A DNA stretch of 64,000 nucleotides from Berghia stephanieae (taxonomy: Eukaryota > Mollusca > Gastropoda > Nudibranchia > Aeolidiidae). The notes beneath the pieces were generated by a model that saw only the letters and a list, made by a program, of their open reading frames with translations, was not told the origin of the DNA and did no database searches. Made by a program: the position numbers and the translations under genes. This document shows positions 33,143 to 45,785 of the stretch, one piece after another (position 1 is the stretch's first letter; each line of letters starts with the position of its first letter). The stretch lies in NCBI GenBank assembly GCA_034508935.3, contig CM067447.1, positions 29,567,439-29,631,438 of the forward strand, given 5' to 3'.

Positions 33143-33568
33143 GGGTGGGGTTCCTGACCTCCCAGAGAGGGCAGGGAGGTACTTACTGTGTCTTCTGTCC
33201 CCCTATATCTGTTTTCCAACATGCTGTCTGTCTTTGTTTTGGATTGAGATTACTTTGTTTTGTTCTGGCCTTGGCTGGTTAGTTTTGTGGAGATGATATT
33301 TTTTTCCTTGTAAACCTTTGAGTTTATCCCTCTTTGTGGGGACCTGTGCTTGTGTCTGGATGATAATTTTAGGTGAACTCAAACTAATAACTTTGATAGT
33401 GTGCTCTTGGAATCTACATCTGCTCCCTATTTGTACCTCCTTTTTCTTGGGTGCTTTAATTGTAATTCTAGAACTTTCTACTATTCGATTTTCTTCCTTT
33501 TTACTGGCATTAATATCACCTTAATGTGTTGCAAGCGCCGTAAAACCCTTAAAAACAAACAAAAACAA
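33143..33568 (+). mobile_element. rep-C copy inside the RTE fragment, 16-bp target duplication
   Basis: 426 bp with the same ends as the 37.9-kb copy but an internal deletion of about 120 bp. Perfect duplications AACAAAATAAAGCTCT lie at 33127-33142 and 33569-33584. The A-rich tail (AAACAAACAAAAAC) sets the orientation. Confidence 0.88.
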
Positions 33569-34062
33569 AACAAAATAAAGCTCTTCTATATTCTAATACA
33601 ACTAGAGTCATCATGCCAACCATATTTCAAACATTTCATCTTTGCAAATGCATAAGCTCTCTTAAGTATTGGATTGCATATGACAAGATGATTGTAACAA
33701 CACACTCTTATCCATTTCATGTCATTCCTAACATTATTATTGCTGTGCCTTTCCTACTTTCATGTTTTTTCCCACTTTTTACTATTTTATATGTTATATG
33801 GAAACATAAAAGTTATGTTATTATATTGTGCAAATTGATATACTTGTTCAATGCATACATATGTATATATATATACGTATATAAACTTTCTATTATAAAA
33901 AGACGTTTTAATGTACCCGTTAATGTGTTCAAATTCATTTTTATTTTCCCTGTGGTCGCTTCAGCTGAAATATTCACAGTTTGCAAAAATTGGGCCTAGA
34001 TCAACTTTTTCTTGGGGGGAGGGCGGGGGGAGGGGGGAATAGGCGCTTTAGAAATAAGATTA

Positions 34063-34095
34063 TTTATTATCATCATCATCATCATCATCATCATA

Positions 34096-34164
<69 letters not shown>

Positions 34165-34222
34165 CATTATTATCATTATCTTATTATTATTATTATTTTT
34201 ATTATTATAATTTATTATTATT

Positions 34223-34259
<37 letters not shown>

Positions 34260-34260
34260 A
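34063..34260. repeat. (ATC)n and (ATT)n compound microsatellite
   Basis: Trinucleotide arrays in both phases. Similar ATT arrays lie at 28627-28700 and, as AAT, at 44603-44741. Confidence 0.9.
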
Positions 34261-34642
34261 TAGAGAACAAAAGTGAAGCCGTTTTCTAGTTCATTTTGTA
34301 CCAAAACTGATTCCCTTTGCACAATTTCTTTATTCAACCATGCTGTTGTTAAATACCAGAACTGCTATTGAGATGTCATCTCATCCACAAGGATTTGAAA
34401 TTTTTGACTGTTTCACGCCCTGTAAGTTAAACTGAATTTGCAAGGAGGGAGTAATAGAATGACACCTTTCTCACTTACATTAAGATTATTGGATCTCATT
34501 AGAAATCCACTTCTACCAAGTGTTTCAATCATTCTCTTTAACAATGACTAATTTTTATTTTTAACAAATCTATTTTTGTACTTTTTATGTATCATTTATT
34601 CTTTTTGTTGTATTTGATCATCGTCCATTTTCAAGAGAAATT

Positions 34643-35150
34643 ACCACCCCCCAAAGACTTCTCACAACGGGCAGGAGGTCTCATGTTGTGTCTTCTCTCC
34701 CCCTATCTATATCTGTTTTCTGAATTTGCGTTATGTCTTTGTCTTTGAATGGGATCATTTAGTTTTGTCCTGGCCCTATGCAGTTCCTTAGCTAGGAGGG
34801 AAACAATCAAATGTATAGTATTAGTTTTGGTAGATGATATTTTTTTCATTGTAAATCATCTCTCTCTTATGCACCGTTACATTTTTTGTATTGAATACAT
34901 AATGGTTTGCAAGCATTTGAGTGTTTTCCTTTTAGTGGGATCCTGTTCTTCAAACTAAGAACGCTGATAATGTCTTCGTGGAATCTACATCTATTCCCTA
35001 TTTAACACATCCACCTGTGTCTTACTTATTCTTTTGTAATTTCAATAGTAAATCTATAATTAATATTTTTTTTAGCTATCCCATTTTCTTCCTTTCTACT
35101 GTCGCTGAAATGACCTAAATGTGTCGCAAGTGCCGTAAACAATCAAACCA
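34643..35150 (+). mobile_element. rep-C copy, diverged
   Basis: Shares the run from GGGCAGGAGGTCT through GTTTTGTCCTGGCCCT, GGAATCTACATCT and CGCAAGTGCCGTAAAC with the other copies. It is more diverged and no target duplication is evident. Confidence 0.75.
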
Positions 35151-37901
35151 AACATGTCTCGCAATCGCAAAAGAAAATAATTATCATGGTCTTCAATTCT
35201 CTTCATTTTCTTTCCCTTTCAAACACTGCATAAGTAACTGACCTCTGCACAATCCCACAGCAGTGCCATTTGCTTTTTTCGAAAATGGTCCACCATTTTA
35301 TCTCTTCTCTCAACCGTATGGTTTCCCTTCCATATAGCTTTATCTGTTCTAGATTGAGATGTTGGATTTGTTTTCACTCTAAAATTGGAATGAATCTCTG
35401 TCTTTAAATTGTTTTTCCTTTCTTCCTTTTTTTTTCTTTTACATATATATTTTGGGGGGGGGGGGGGGGGGGGGGGTGGTAATTTTTCTTAAGTACAGTG
35501 TGTTATTGTCAGCAATATTTGCATTGCACCTTGGTGAGAATTTTGAGTAATCTCAGATTATACAGCATATAAGTATAACTTGCTCTTGAGATCTTCTCTG
35601 TTCTAAGTATGTAACAGTTCCCTGTCTTACTTTTTTCTTATTAAAAAAAAAAAACAACTTAAGAGCTCCAGAGCTAAAATCTTTTGGTTATCCCATCACC
35701 TTGCTTTTTCTTAACCTTGAAATAAGTTAAATTACAGAAAATACAACAAACGCATTATTAAATAGTGCAGAATCTCCGTTGATGTAGGGAAGAACTATTT
35801 ATTGAAATTCTTTGCCCAAAAAAAAAATAAAAAATGAAATAGTCATATCTTTCCCTTTTTTGTTTTCTTGTTTTCTTTTTTGTCGGAATTTATGATTTTT
35901 TTCTCACACTGTGTTACATTTTTAAAATTTGAGTGTATTCCTTTAACAGCAATTTTTTGTTCTTTTGGCTGGTTTCAAATTATTACGCTCATGAATTAAC
36001 TGAGATCATCTTCTATTTTTTAATTGAGTCCCCTTTATTTTATTATTTTTTCTAGCAATATTTTAAGCACTGACAAACTCTAGAGCAAAGTTATTTGAGT
36101 ATTTTATCACTTTCATTTTTTCCCCTTCTTGCTATGATTTAAAATGGTACAGGTATGCAGCATTTAACTCTTTTTTAGAAATCAAAGAAAAATAAAATAT
36201 ATTGTGTGTATCTCTTATCAAAGTTTTTGGAGTATTCTTTTGTTTTTCCTCCAATTATTTCATAACCACAGTTCACAATGACCAAAACAGAAACGTGTGC
36301 ATTGACGCAATAACTTCACTATTTCATCAAAACCTTTTTTTTTTCTTATGGCGATGTTGTGTATTTGTCTTTTTTTTATTTTTTTTATTTCATTAAGTTT
36401 GTTTTGTTTTGTTTTTTTGTTTTTTATTTTTGGTATGAACTTTTGCCAATCACCAAAACAACAAAATTGATATCAACACTTTACTAAAAGCTCAACAATC
36501 TTGTATATAGCCGCACGTTTGATCAAATATTTTATCATCATTTCCTTGTTCCTTATTGCAATTATTTTGAATACCGATATGTTACCTGCCAATTAAAAAA
36601 AAGATTGAAATTCTACAAGTAGCCAAAGAAATAAAATATAACAAACAAAAAAAAACAGATAGATAAATAGATAAAATAAATAACAATATTGAAAGCACCG
36701 GTGTAAGTGTAATGTAAGTGGTGATATTTTCCAATTGTTTAACATATTTTTTAAATTTTCATTTGGTATATTTTTACATGTCCGACCTAATAACCGTCAT
36801 CATCCATTATTGAAAATATTTCACTTGAGATGACCCTAGTTAGTCAATGCATATAAAAGTTTTGATGCAGGTAATCCAGTCCTTAGTTCTTGCAGCTTTT
36901 TAGCATTGTCAGATCGTCATCAAACATCTATTGAAACTCTCATTAAAAGGTCAGCTACACTTTGGATTAAGTCGTCTTAAAATTAAAGATATATTTTGGA
37001 TGTACAGGCTACTAACTAAGTCACCTGTATAAACACTTCCTTTTGTTACAAGGACAGAAAGGATATCTTCTTAATATTTATTCTACAGCGTCTAGAAGTT
37101 TTACATTTTAAGTCTAGATGAAAGGGATAACAAAGAAAGTGTTTAGCTTCGGTCAACTAATGTTGTGTGGAAAGTTGATTTGTAACTTTTGTTATGCTGA
37201 GTGGAGACTGGTTCCCAAGCTCTTTGACCTTCCCATATACTACTCATTTCATTATCAATTATTCCTTTCATGTCACTAACTTTTCTTTTTTCTTTTTTTT
37301 TTTTGTTTTTTTTTTTTTGTCTTGTTCCTAAAACAAGAGTTATATTCAATTTGAAGGTACTTAAAAACATCACTGCAAGAAAAAAAAAACATCAAAAATG
37401 ATTTGAGCAAAAGTGAAGCTATTTGAGTTTTCTCTCTCTTTTTTTTTATCCTGTGAATCTTTGAGATCTTAAATGACATCAACTAATTTATGAGTCCAAT
37501 ATTTTTTACGTAAAGGATGTTGCACAGTACAAACCGTTTTAAAAAAATGATCTTTCTTATTTCGGAATAAAGTCTCTGAAATCATTTCAGATTTTCATTT
37601 ACTTGACAACCTATTGCTAATATTCTCAACATATTCCCAATTTGTTTAATTTGATAGTGTATAAGTAATGTACAAGTATTAGTGAGCTAATTCCCAATTC
37701 AATTTTAATATTGTTTGACTGACTGGGCAGTAATATTGAGATGATTTAATTTTGACTAATGAATATATGATAATAAACCTGCTTAATATGATGCTTTCAT
37801 TTTTGTTTCATTTTTTTTATATGCCTAGGTTACTAGGTTGTGATGGAGGCTCAATTCACTCCTTGTGGTCTTGATGGAAGTCTCTTTGCTGTCTCTTCCA
37901 A
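35151..37901. other. Intergenic, no gene found
   Basis: T-rich sequence with a G run at about 35454-35476. Scattered short open frames are low-complexity. No repeat family recognised. Confidence 0.5.
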
Positions 37902-37914
37902 AGTGGCATTCTAT

Positions 37915-38459
37915 TGGGGTTTGTTTTTTGTTTTTTTAAGGGTTTTACGGCGCTTGCAACACATTAAGGTCATATCAGCGCCAGTAAAAATGAAGAACAT
38001 GTGATAGTAAAAAGTTCTAGAATTACAATAAAAGCACAAAAGAAAAGGTAATACAAAGGGGAATTGGTTTAAACAGGGAACAGATGTAGATTCCAAGAGC
38101 ACACCGTCAAAGTACTTAGTTTGAGATCACCTAAAAGTCTCATCCAGACACAAGCACAGGTCCCAACCAAGAGGAATACACTCAAATGTTTACCAATCAT
38201 ATAATATAATATGTAAACTAAACATAATACATTGCATAACAGAGAAATGATTTACAAGGAAAAAAATATCATCTCCCATAACTATGACTATTTATTCGAC
38301 TGTCTCCCTCCCAGCCAAGGAACTCCGACAAGGATCAGGACAAAACTAAGTAATCTCATTCCAAGACAATGACAGGAAACAATTGGAAAACGGGTATGTG
38401 GGAATAGAAGACACAGCATGTACCTCCCTGCCCACTATGGGAGGTCAGGATCCCCACCC
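37915..38459 (-). mobile_element. rep-C retroposon, full-length copy with 13-bp target duplication
   Basis: About 545 bp. In its sense orientation (minus strand) it runs from TGGGTGGGGATCCTGACC to GCAAGCGCCGTAAAACCC and an A-rich tail. It is flanked by perfect direct repeats AGTGGCATTCTAT at 37902-37914 and 38460-38472, which fix both ends. No tRNA-like head or coding capacity is seen, so it is a non-autonomous retroposon (SINE-like, or the tail of an unknown LINE). Confidence 0.85.
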
Positions 38460-38464
38460 AGTGG

Positions 38465-38468
<4 letters not shown>

Positions 38469-38546
<78 letters not shown>

Positions 38547-38557
38547 TATATATATAT
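38469..38557. repeat. (AT)n array at the rep-C target duplication
   Basis: Starts inside the right-hand target duplication (CATTCTAT) of the 37915-38459 element, so the array grew from, or the element landed beside, an AT run. Confidence 0.8.
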
Positions 38558-38689
38558 GTCCCAGAAGGAAACTGTTTATTGGTTTTGCCTGAGCCTGGCT
38601 GCAATTTTTCACAGCAAGGAAAACCTAAGGACATTTATGTACAAGATGTTTTTCTAAATAATTTTCTTTGTATGTCGCTGCAATATAGG

Positions 38690-38895
38690 GGTTTGTTTGC
38701 TTGTTTTTGTTTTTAAAAGTTTTACGGCGCTTGCAACACATTTAGGTCATATCAGCGCCGTAAAAAGGAAGCAAATTGGATAGTAAAAACATTCTAGATG
38801 TACAATTAAAAGGACTTGAGGAAAAAGTAAGACAAAGGGGAATGGCAGAACTAGGGAACAGATGTAGATTCCAAGAGCACATTATCAGTGTACTT
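38690..38895 (-). mobile_element. rep-C outer copy, 3' half (split by nested insertion)
   Basis: Holds only the tail-proximal 200 bp, ending at the position equivalent to GTGTACTT. The rest appears to resume at 39426, beyond a complete copy. Confidence 0.7.
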
Positions 38896-39425
38896 GTTTT
38901 TGTTTGTTTGTTTTAAGGGTTTTACGGCGCCTGCAAAACATTTAGGTTATATCAGCGCCAGTAAAAAGGAAGAAATTGGGATAGTAAAAAGTTCTAGAAT
39001 TACAATTAAAGCACCCAAGAAAAAGTAAGACATAGGGGAACTGGGAACAAATAGGGATCAGATGTAGATTCCAAGAGCATACCACCAATGTACTTAGTTT
39101 GAGATCACCTTTAAGTCTCATCCGGACACACGCACAAAATCCAACAAAGAGGAATACACTCAAATGCTTACATTATACATTCAAAATAACAAATATAATA
39201 ATACATAACAGAGAGATGATTTACAAGGAAAAAAATATCATCTCCCAAAACAATAACTGTGCATTTGACTGTTTCCCTCCCAATTAGGACTCCGGCCAGG
39301 GCCAGGACAAAACCAAGTAATCTCATTCCAAGACAAAGACAGAAAACATGTTGGAAAACAGATATAAGGGGATAGAAGACACAGTATGTACCCCCTGCCC
39401 ACTATGGGAGGTCAGGAACCCCACC
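38896..39425 (-). mobile_element. rep-C inner copy, nearly complete
   Basis: Runs from a T-rich (tail) end to GGGTGGGGTTCCTGACC. It sits within an older copy of the same family. Confidence 0.75.
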
Positions 39426-39768
39426 CAGGACCTAAATGTTTGATCCAGACACCAGCACAAGATCCCACTTAGAGGAATACACTCAAATATTTACAAATCA
39501 TATGTTTAAAATTTTAAAAAAAATAACAGTACGTAACAGAGAGATGATTTACAAGGAAAAAAATATCATCTCCCAAAACAATAACTATACATTCATCTGT
39601 TTCCCTCCCAGCCAAGGACTCGTGTCAGGGTCAGGACAAAACTAAGTTAATCTCATTCCAAGACAAAGACAGAAAGCAATTGGAAAACATATACAGGGGG
39701 ATAGAAGATACAACAAGTACCTCTCTGCCCACTATGGGAGGTCGGGAACCCCACCCAGGATATAGAGG
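39426..39768 (-). mobile_element. rep-C outer copy, 5' half
   Basis: Begins GACCTAAATGTTTGATCC, which continues the body where 38690-38895 stops, and ends at CCCACCCAG. Confidence 0.7.
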
Positions 39769-39809
39769 TTTGGTCTTGGACTCGCAAAATGACCTAAATT
39801 AGCTATGAG

Positions 39810-40115
39810 GATTCGAACACATGATTAGGAACTTTGACAATGTGTCGTCATTAAAAACAGTTTTCACACATTTTCCACATCATGGGAGATGGACGTTGAT
39901 TTGGAGATCCCTTAATGCAATGAAGCATTGTCTTTTTGTCTGAAAACTGTCCTGGCCTAACAATCGCCCAGTCTAACAGACCCAGCTTCTTAATCACTGC
40001 TGGGTGGAGAAGGGGAGATGTTCGAACAAAATATTGACTGCACTCCACAGACGGACCTGTTCCCTGTGCTTATAAGACAAGTGGTCTACCACTGAGATAT
40101 AGAGTGGCAATATGT
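39810..40115 (-). mobile_element. tRNA-like SINE remnants
   Basis: Reverse reading shows ATATCTCAGTGGTAGACCAC (A box) at 40075-40110 and TGTTCGAATCCTC (B box) near 39830. They are too far apart for one head, so at least two degraded elements are likely. Confidence 0.4.
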
Positions 40116-41016
40116 CACTATAATACAAATCCTTTACAAAAATTCACAGTCTTCATCATGATTGAAATCCATGACCTTTCAACACAAAACCAATGACTAT
40201 ATAGAACCAGAAACACATTGCAATATTCTAAAAAATAAGATTTTCAAAGTCATGCATGATAAAAAAAGGGGGGAAAAATAATTTAAAATAAAAAACAAAC
40301 AAAAAAATCTGAAGACAAATCTGTTCTGTTAAGCTCTTAATGTTTTGTTTTTATTCATATTTCAATTGTGAGTTAAGTAAAGTTGAACAACTTTCATTAT
40401 GTTTTTATTATTATCTTTTTAATTCTTTATTTTTTGTTCCCTCAAATACTTATAGATTAGAGGAAATTGTCGCTTCAACTTTGTACTGTGATAAATAGTA
40501 TGGCCGTTTTGGGTTTCTCCTTTATAGAACTGTGATGATGAATAAATACAGAATAAATTCCGATGGCATTATTTTCATTACCAGTACCAATCACTTTCTT
40601 TGCCATACTATCTATCACGTCTAAGAAAAGGAAGATGATTTACCAACTGAAAGTTATAAGATTTAGTGTTGATAATTTCTTGCAATACTCTAAAATCAGA
40701 GAGTCTGAAGTAAGACACCTGACAACAACGAAAAGCTCTAAGACAAAAAAAAGGCATAATTAAATTCCAACAGAATTTCTTGACAACTGTAAAGTTTTAC
40801 CCTAACTCTGGCACAGATTCCTTGCAAACAGAGTAGGCATAAAGTATTGGGTGAATGCAATCACTACCTGCTTCAGTTCCTTGAACAATAACCAAGTAAT
40901 AATTACAAAGGCTCAGTGTTGGGGGTTTGTTTATTTTATAAGTTGTATGATTTAAATTTTGTTTACCTGTAGAATAATTAAGCCCTTTGAAATGTTGCAG
41001 GGCAGTGGGGGGAGGG

Positions 41017-41290
41017 GGGTCCTGATAGCCCAGTTGATAGAGCACTCGCTTCACCGCATAAGAACCGAGATCAAACCCAGGTGCAGTCGAGATTTTTTTT
41101 TTCTGACACCCCACCCCTGTTCACCCAGCATTGATTGGGTAGCTGGGCCTGGTTAGATCTGGCAGAAAGTTCTTTGCAATAGACTAGCATCCTATCCAGA
41201 GGGTAACAAGCAATTGCTATTGTCCATTTCACGCTATAGAAACCTGGATAAAATCCGGCTCCATGAGCCCAATGGCTCTGAAGGACTACT
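41017..41290 (+). mobile_element. SINE-A copy
   Basis: A box GATAGCCCAGTTGATAGAGC, B box-like GATCAAACCCAGG, C-rich mid-part, end GAGCCCAATGGCTCTGAAGG. Same family as 59174-59432. Confidence 0.85.
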
Positions 41291-41669
41291 TTCTTAAAAA
41301 TTTTGTCTCATGAGACTTGTTAGTTCCCATTATAGTGATCACTGAGGTGGATGGACAAAGTTAGGGGTCACGTTAGTTGATAAATGGATTCCTTTAACTA
41401 CATCACAGGACAATAATCTATACTATAGAAACATACATATGCATTAGCAAAAGATCCAAGCTAGGTCCTGGGCAATCCTGATACATTACAGTTCATTCCA
41501 AAAGAGGAATTGGATATGTAAGAAGAAAAAAGGAAAAAGATAACAAAAGAATCATCAGGAGTTGGCTTATTTAACCCTCCCAACACCTCCTTACCAAAAA
41601 GAGCCAAACAATTTATCTATGCAATAAATTGAAGATACCATTACCTTCGAGGTACTAAAAACTCAGTTT

Positions 41670-41915
41670 CTAGGATAAATCTCTCACAAGCAAAAGTGCT
41701 GTTTTGTAACCCAGGATCAATCGATTAATCTTTCTGGCCCAGTAGTGAATGGGTTGCTGGGTCTGTGAGATCATCTGATGGAAATAACTTTGCAAAAGAC
41801 CAGTGTCCCATCTGAACGGTAGCAAGCAATTATTACCATCCGTTTAAAGGTGCAGAATCCAGGATAAATGAAACCGACTCATTTAACCTCATTGCTCTGA
41901 AGGGTCGCAACTACT
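41670..41915 (+). mobile_element. SINE-A copy, head degraded
   Basis: B box region ACCCAGGATCAATCG, then the family body (GAATGGGTTGCTGGGTCTG, CATTGCTCTGAAGGGTC). The A box is not clear. Confidence 0.7.
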
Positions 41916-41981
41916 TAATTTCCCTTTGCCTGGGATTCATGCAGTAATGTTTGAATTATACATTGAATTATATAAACAGAT

Positions 41982-41982
<1 letters not shown>

Positions 41983-42066
<84 letters not shown>

Positions 42067-42076
42067 CAGATAGATG
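41983..42076. repeat. (GATA)n microsatellite
   Basis: About 23 tandem GATA units, one changed to GACA near the end. Confidence 0.95.
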
Positions 42077-42744
42077 AATACATTATATTTTGCAAAACAA
42101 ATTTTAAAAATTACAATTGCACTGTCAGATGTGCAAACACATACACATGCCCTGTAGAATTATGTGATCAAATTATATGATAGTAACAAATTATTTGGAA
42201 AAAAAAAAGAGCAAGAGATTATCACTTTAAAAGTGTATCAATAATTGTAAAGGCAGCACTTGGATAAATAATGTATTAAGCAACACAATTGACACTTCAC
42301 AGTCAGACATTCCTCAGCGTGGAAATCGAGATTCAATCAAACACGATGCTAATTGGAAAGTAAACCAAATTTTCTATGTCTCGTACCCTCACTGTCAGGA
42401 TGTGATCAACAAGTTTTCAATTTTTTAATTAAAAAACATTAATTGTGATCCATCGCCTCAAAACCAGGGATGCTAAATGATTTATTTTATTTTAATGAAA
42501 ATGGTGGAGCATCACATATTACCAAATATGAAACTAGTAAACGAGCAAACAAAAACATCTCCCTAACTCCACCCTTGCTTTTACCAATGTAAGGGGCTTT
42601 TGTTGCATCAATTCAAATACTATTATTTCTGTCTTGAGAAGAAGGACCTTCAGTGGCCTTTTTCTTGGAAACAAGAAAGGATACTGAGGTGTAAACTGAG
42701 GTGTGGAAAACCGGAAAAAGCCAGAAAAAAAACATTTGGCATCC

Positions 42745-42965
42745 GTCAAAACGGTATTATATCAGGGTGAACCAGATGACAAAAAGGGACTTGAAAGGGA
42801 AAATGATCATAAATGTGACATTTTAGTTTTTGCAGTTTAAAAATCACACTTGTTCTCCTCAATAAGAAATAAAAACTTGACCCATGATCATATAATACAT
42901 ATCTATGACAGTAAATTCTATTTTTAGCATCTAAATCACCCCAACATAATACATCATTAAGGCAG
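42745..42965. repeat. Dispersed repeat, weakly related to 31640-31800 and 55155-55275
   Basis: Shared landmarks are GAACCAGATG near the start, CATTTTAGTTTTT, TTCTCCTCAATAA and, with the 31.6-kb copy, ATCATCTAAATCACC. Similarity is low and judged by eye. Confidence 0.4.
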
Positions 42966-43039
42966 TGGATCACAAACTATCTTTCATTTAATATTATACT
43001 GGAAGAAATGATACTGGAACTTATTACATCTAAAAAAGA

Positions 43040-43272
43040 GGCAATTTATGTTTGTTGTTTGTTTTGAAATGTTTTACTGCGCTTGCAACACATTTAGGTC
43101 ATTTCAGTACCAGTAAAAAGGAAGATAATTGGGATAGTCAAATATTCTAGATTTACAATTAAGCATGCGAGAAATAGTAAGACAAAGAGACATGGTTCAA
43201 ATAGGGAACAGATGGAAATCCCAAGAGCACATTGTCATTGTACTTAGTTTGAGATCACCTAAAAGTTTCACA
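43040..43272 (-). mobile_element. rep-C outer copy, 3' half (split)
   Basis: Tail-proximal portion ending in AAAAGTTTCACACTGATAT. CTGATAT is repeated after the inner copy and probably marks its target duplication. Confidence 0.72.
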
Positions 43273-43785
43273 CTGATATGTTTTTGTTGTTTTTAAGGCT
43301 TTTACAGCGCTTGCAACACATTCAGGTCATATCAACACCAGTAAAAAGGAAGAAAATGGGATAGTAATAAGTTCTAGAATTACAATTATAACACCCAAGA
43401 AAAGGTAAGACAAAGGGGAAATGGTTCAAAGAGGAAACAGATGTAGATTCCAAGAGCACACTACCAAAGTACTTAGTTTGAGTTCACCTAAAAGTCTCAT
43501 CCAGACACAAACACTACTAAGAGGAATGCACTCAAATGTCTAAAAATCATATATAATATGTAGACAAAACATAATACAGTGCATTACAGGGAGATGATTT
43601 ACAAGAAAAAAAAATATCATCTCCCAAAACTATACATTTGACTGTTTCCCTCTCAGCAAGGGCATATGGCCATTATCTCAAGACAAAGACAGAAAGCAAG
43701 TTGGAAAACATATATAGGAGGATAGAAGACACAGTAAGTACCTCCCTGCCCACTATGGGAGGTCAGGAATCCCACCCGTAACCCT
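43273..43785 (-). mobile_element. rep-C inner copy, nested
   Basis: Near-complete copy between the two halves of another copy. Flanks share CTGATAT (left ends ACACTGATAT, right starts ACCCTGATAT). Confidence 0.75.
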
Positions 43786-44098
43786 GATATAAGCACAGGA
43801 TCCCACTAAGAGGAATACACTCAAATGTTTACAGAACAATTTAAATTCAAAACAAACAAATATAATAATACATATAATCGAAAGATGAATTACATGGAAA
43901 AATATCACCTCCAAAAACTATAACTATACATTTGAAAGTTTCCCTCTCAGTCAAGGACTCCAGCCAGGGCCAGGACAAAATCAAGTAATCTCATTCCAAG
44001 ACGAAGACTGAAAGCAACTAGGAAAACAGATATAGGAGGTAGAAGCCACAGCAAGTGACCTCCTGCCCACCATGGGAGGTCCGAAGACTCCACAAAGA
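43786..44098 (-). mobile_element. rep-C outer copy, 5' half
   Basis: Resumes with AAGCACAGGATCCCACTAAG and ends near CATGGGAGGTCCGAAGACTC. Confidence 0.7.
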
Positions 44099-44625
44099 GA
44101 GGCATTTAAATTTTGTTATTCAGTATAACTTATTTTGCTATTCAGTTACAGTATTTCATGACAAGAATCCATAAAAAAAAGGTTTTGAAAAGGTCTCTTC
44201 AATAATTCAAAACCGCCAGAAATGAGAAAATTATAAATGCATTATAATTTTTCTCATGAAACTGAATGGGGTATATAATAAATTAAGATTATCGAGCATA
44301 TTGCATAACTGATCACATATTAAGAGTTACTATTAACATATAAATATAAAAGCCTGAAACGTAAACATTATAGATAGTATGTAGCACATCACAAGAACCA
44401 AGTACTGGTCGGTGCTCTTTACACATGCATTCACGCTCAAACACCCGTACCCACACACTCTAATACACACACGCACACACACACACATTCACACAATACA
44501 ATATATTACATGGTTTATCATAGGACGAAACACACCAACAGTTTGGTGATGAACATAACATGAAAAAAAAAAGTAAAACCATAAGAATAAATACATAGCC
44601 TAAAATAATAATAATAATAATAATA

Positions 44626-44665
<40 letters not shown>

Positions 44666-44676
44666 TAATAATAATA

Positions 44677-44739
<63 letters not shown>

Positions 44740-45222
44740 TAATTATAAGGTTCCATAAAGTTGAGCACTCTAGGTCTCAGTAGTAAACAACTCATATATA
44801 TATATGAGTCTTGTTGTTTCTGCATTTTTATCAAGTAGAGTGTCTGCAGTATAATCTGTATGGATAGAGATAGAATCGCAGGTATGAATTAAAATAAAAT
44901 ATATTTGGGTTTTTGTTTTGTTTTTGTTTTTTTCTTTCTTTTATTTATGTATTTATTTATCCATTTTATTTATTTACTTATTTATTTTGGAATGTCATCT
45001 TATTCTCTTATTATAAGAACAATATTTACTTTTCATACACAGTTAAGAATACTCACGCCTGTTGCTTTCTTTTTTTAGTCATAAAATCTTAACTTAAAAT
45101 TCATAGCACTTATATGAGATCTAAATGTTCTATGTTTGATAATTTTGGTGGTAAAAAAGTGGTCACGTTCTATCACAGGATAGTTTTCAGGTAAAATCAC
45201 AAAATGTAATCAATCCAACTCT

Positions 45223-45223
<1 letters not shown>

Positions 45224-45306
<83 letters not shown>

Positions 45307-45317
45307 CTCTCACACAC

Positions 45318-45369
<52 letters not shown>
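45224..45369. repeat. (CT)n followed by (AC)n
   Basis: CT run to 45310, then AC run to about 45366. Confidence 0.95.
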
Positions 45370-45376
<7 letters not shown>

Positions 45377-45536
45377 CCTATAGACAAATATGTTGATGGA
45401 CACAATTCGACTTCAGAGTATCTTTTCTTGGGCTTGAGCATGCGATATGCCATGATAATACGCATCAATGGAAGTTTCCCGATCATTTTGCAAAAATACA
45501 AAGAAAAATGTTTAAAACTATCCTGAAGTAAATGTA

Positions 45537-45785
45537 AATAACAATGTGAAATTGAATGTAAGCTTCAATTTAATATACGAAAACAGATAAAATGGACGTT
45601 TCCGGTTTCCTCTTTATCAACAAAACAGGATGAATGAAACACTACAGACGAATGAGATAATATGGTAGTGGCGTTGTTTCATTCATCCTGTTTTGTTGAT
45701 GAAGGGGAAACTCGAAACGTCTTTTTTATCTGTTATCTGTTTATCTGTTAAATTGAAGCTTACATTCCATTTCACATTGTTATTA
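45537..45785. mobile_element. Foldback element, about 105-bp arms
   Basis: Left arm 45537-45640 (AATAACAATGTGAAATTGAA start) is an imperfect reverse complement of 45675-45785, with a 34-base loop. Both arms keep GTAAGCTTCAATTTAA and its complement. Related single arms are seen at 4795-4905 and about 58610-58680. Confidence 0.75.

Noticed and set aside
33613-33999. 128-codon hydrophobic frame
   Set aside because: High T content alone explains the membrane-like composition; no family resemblance.
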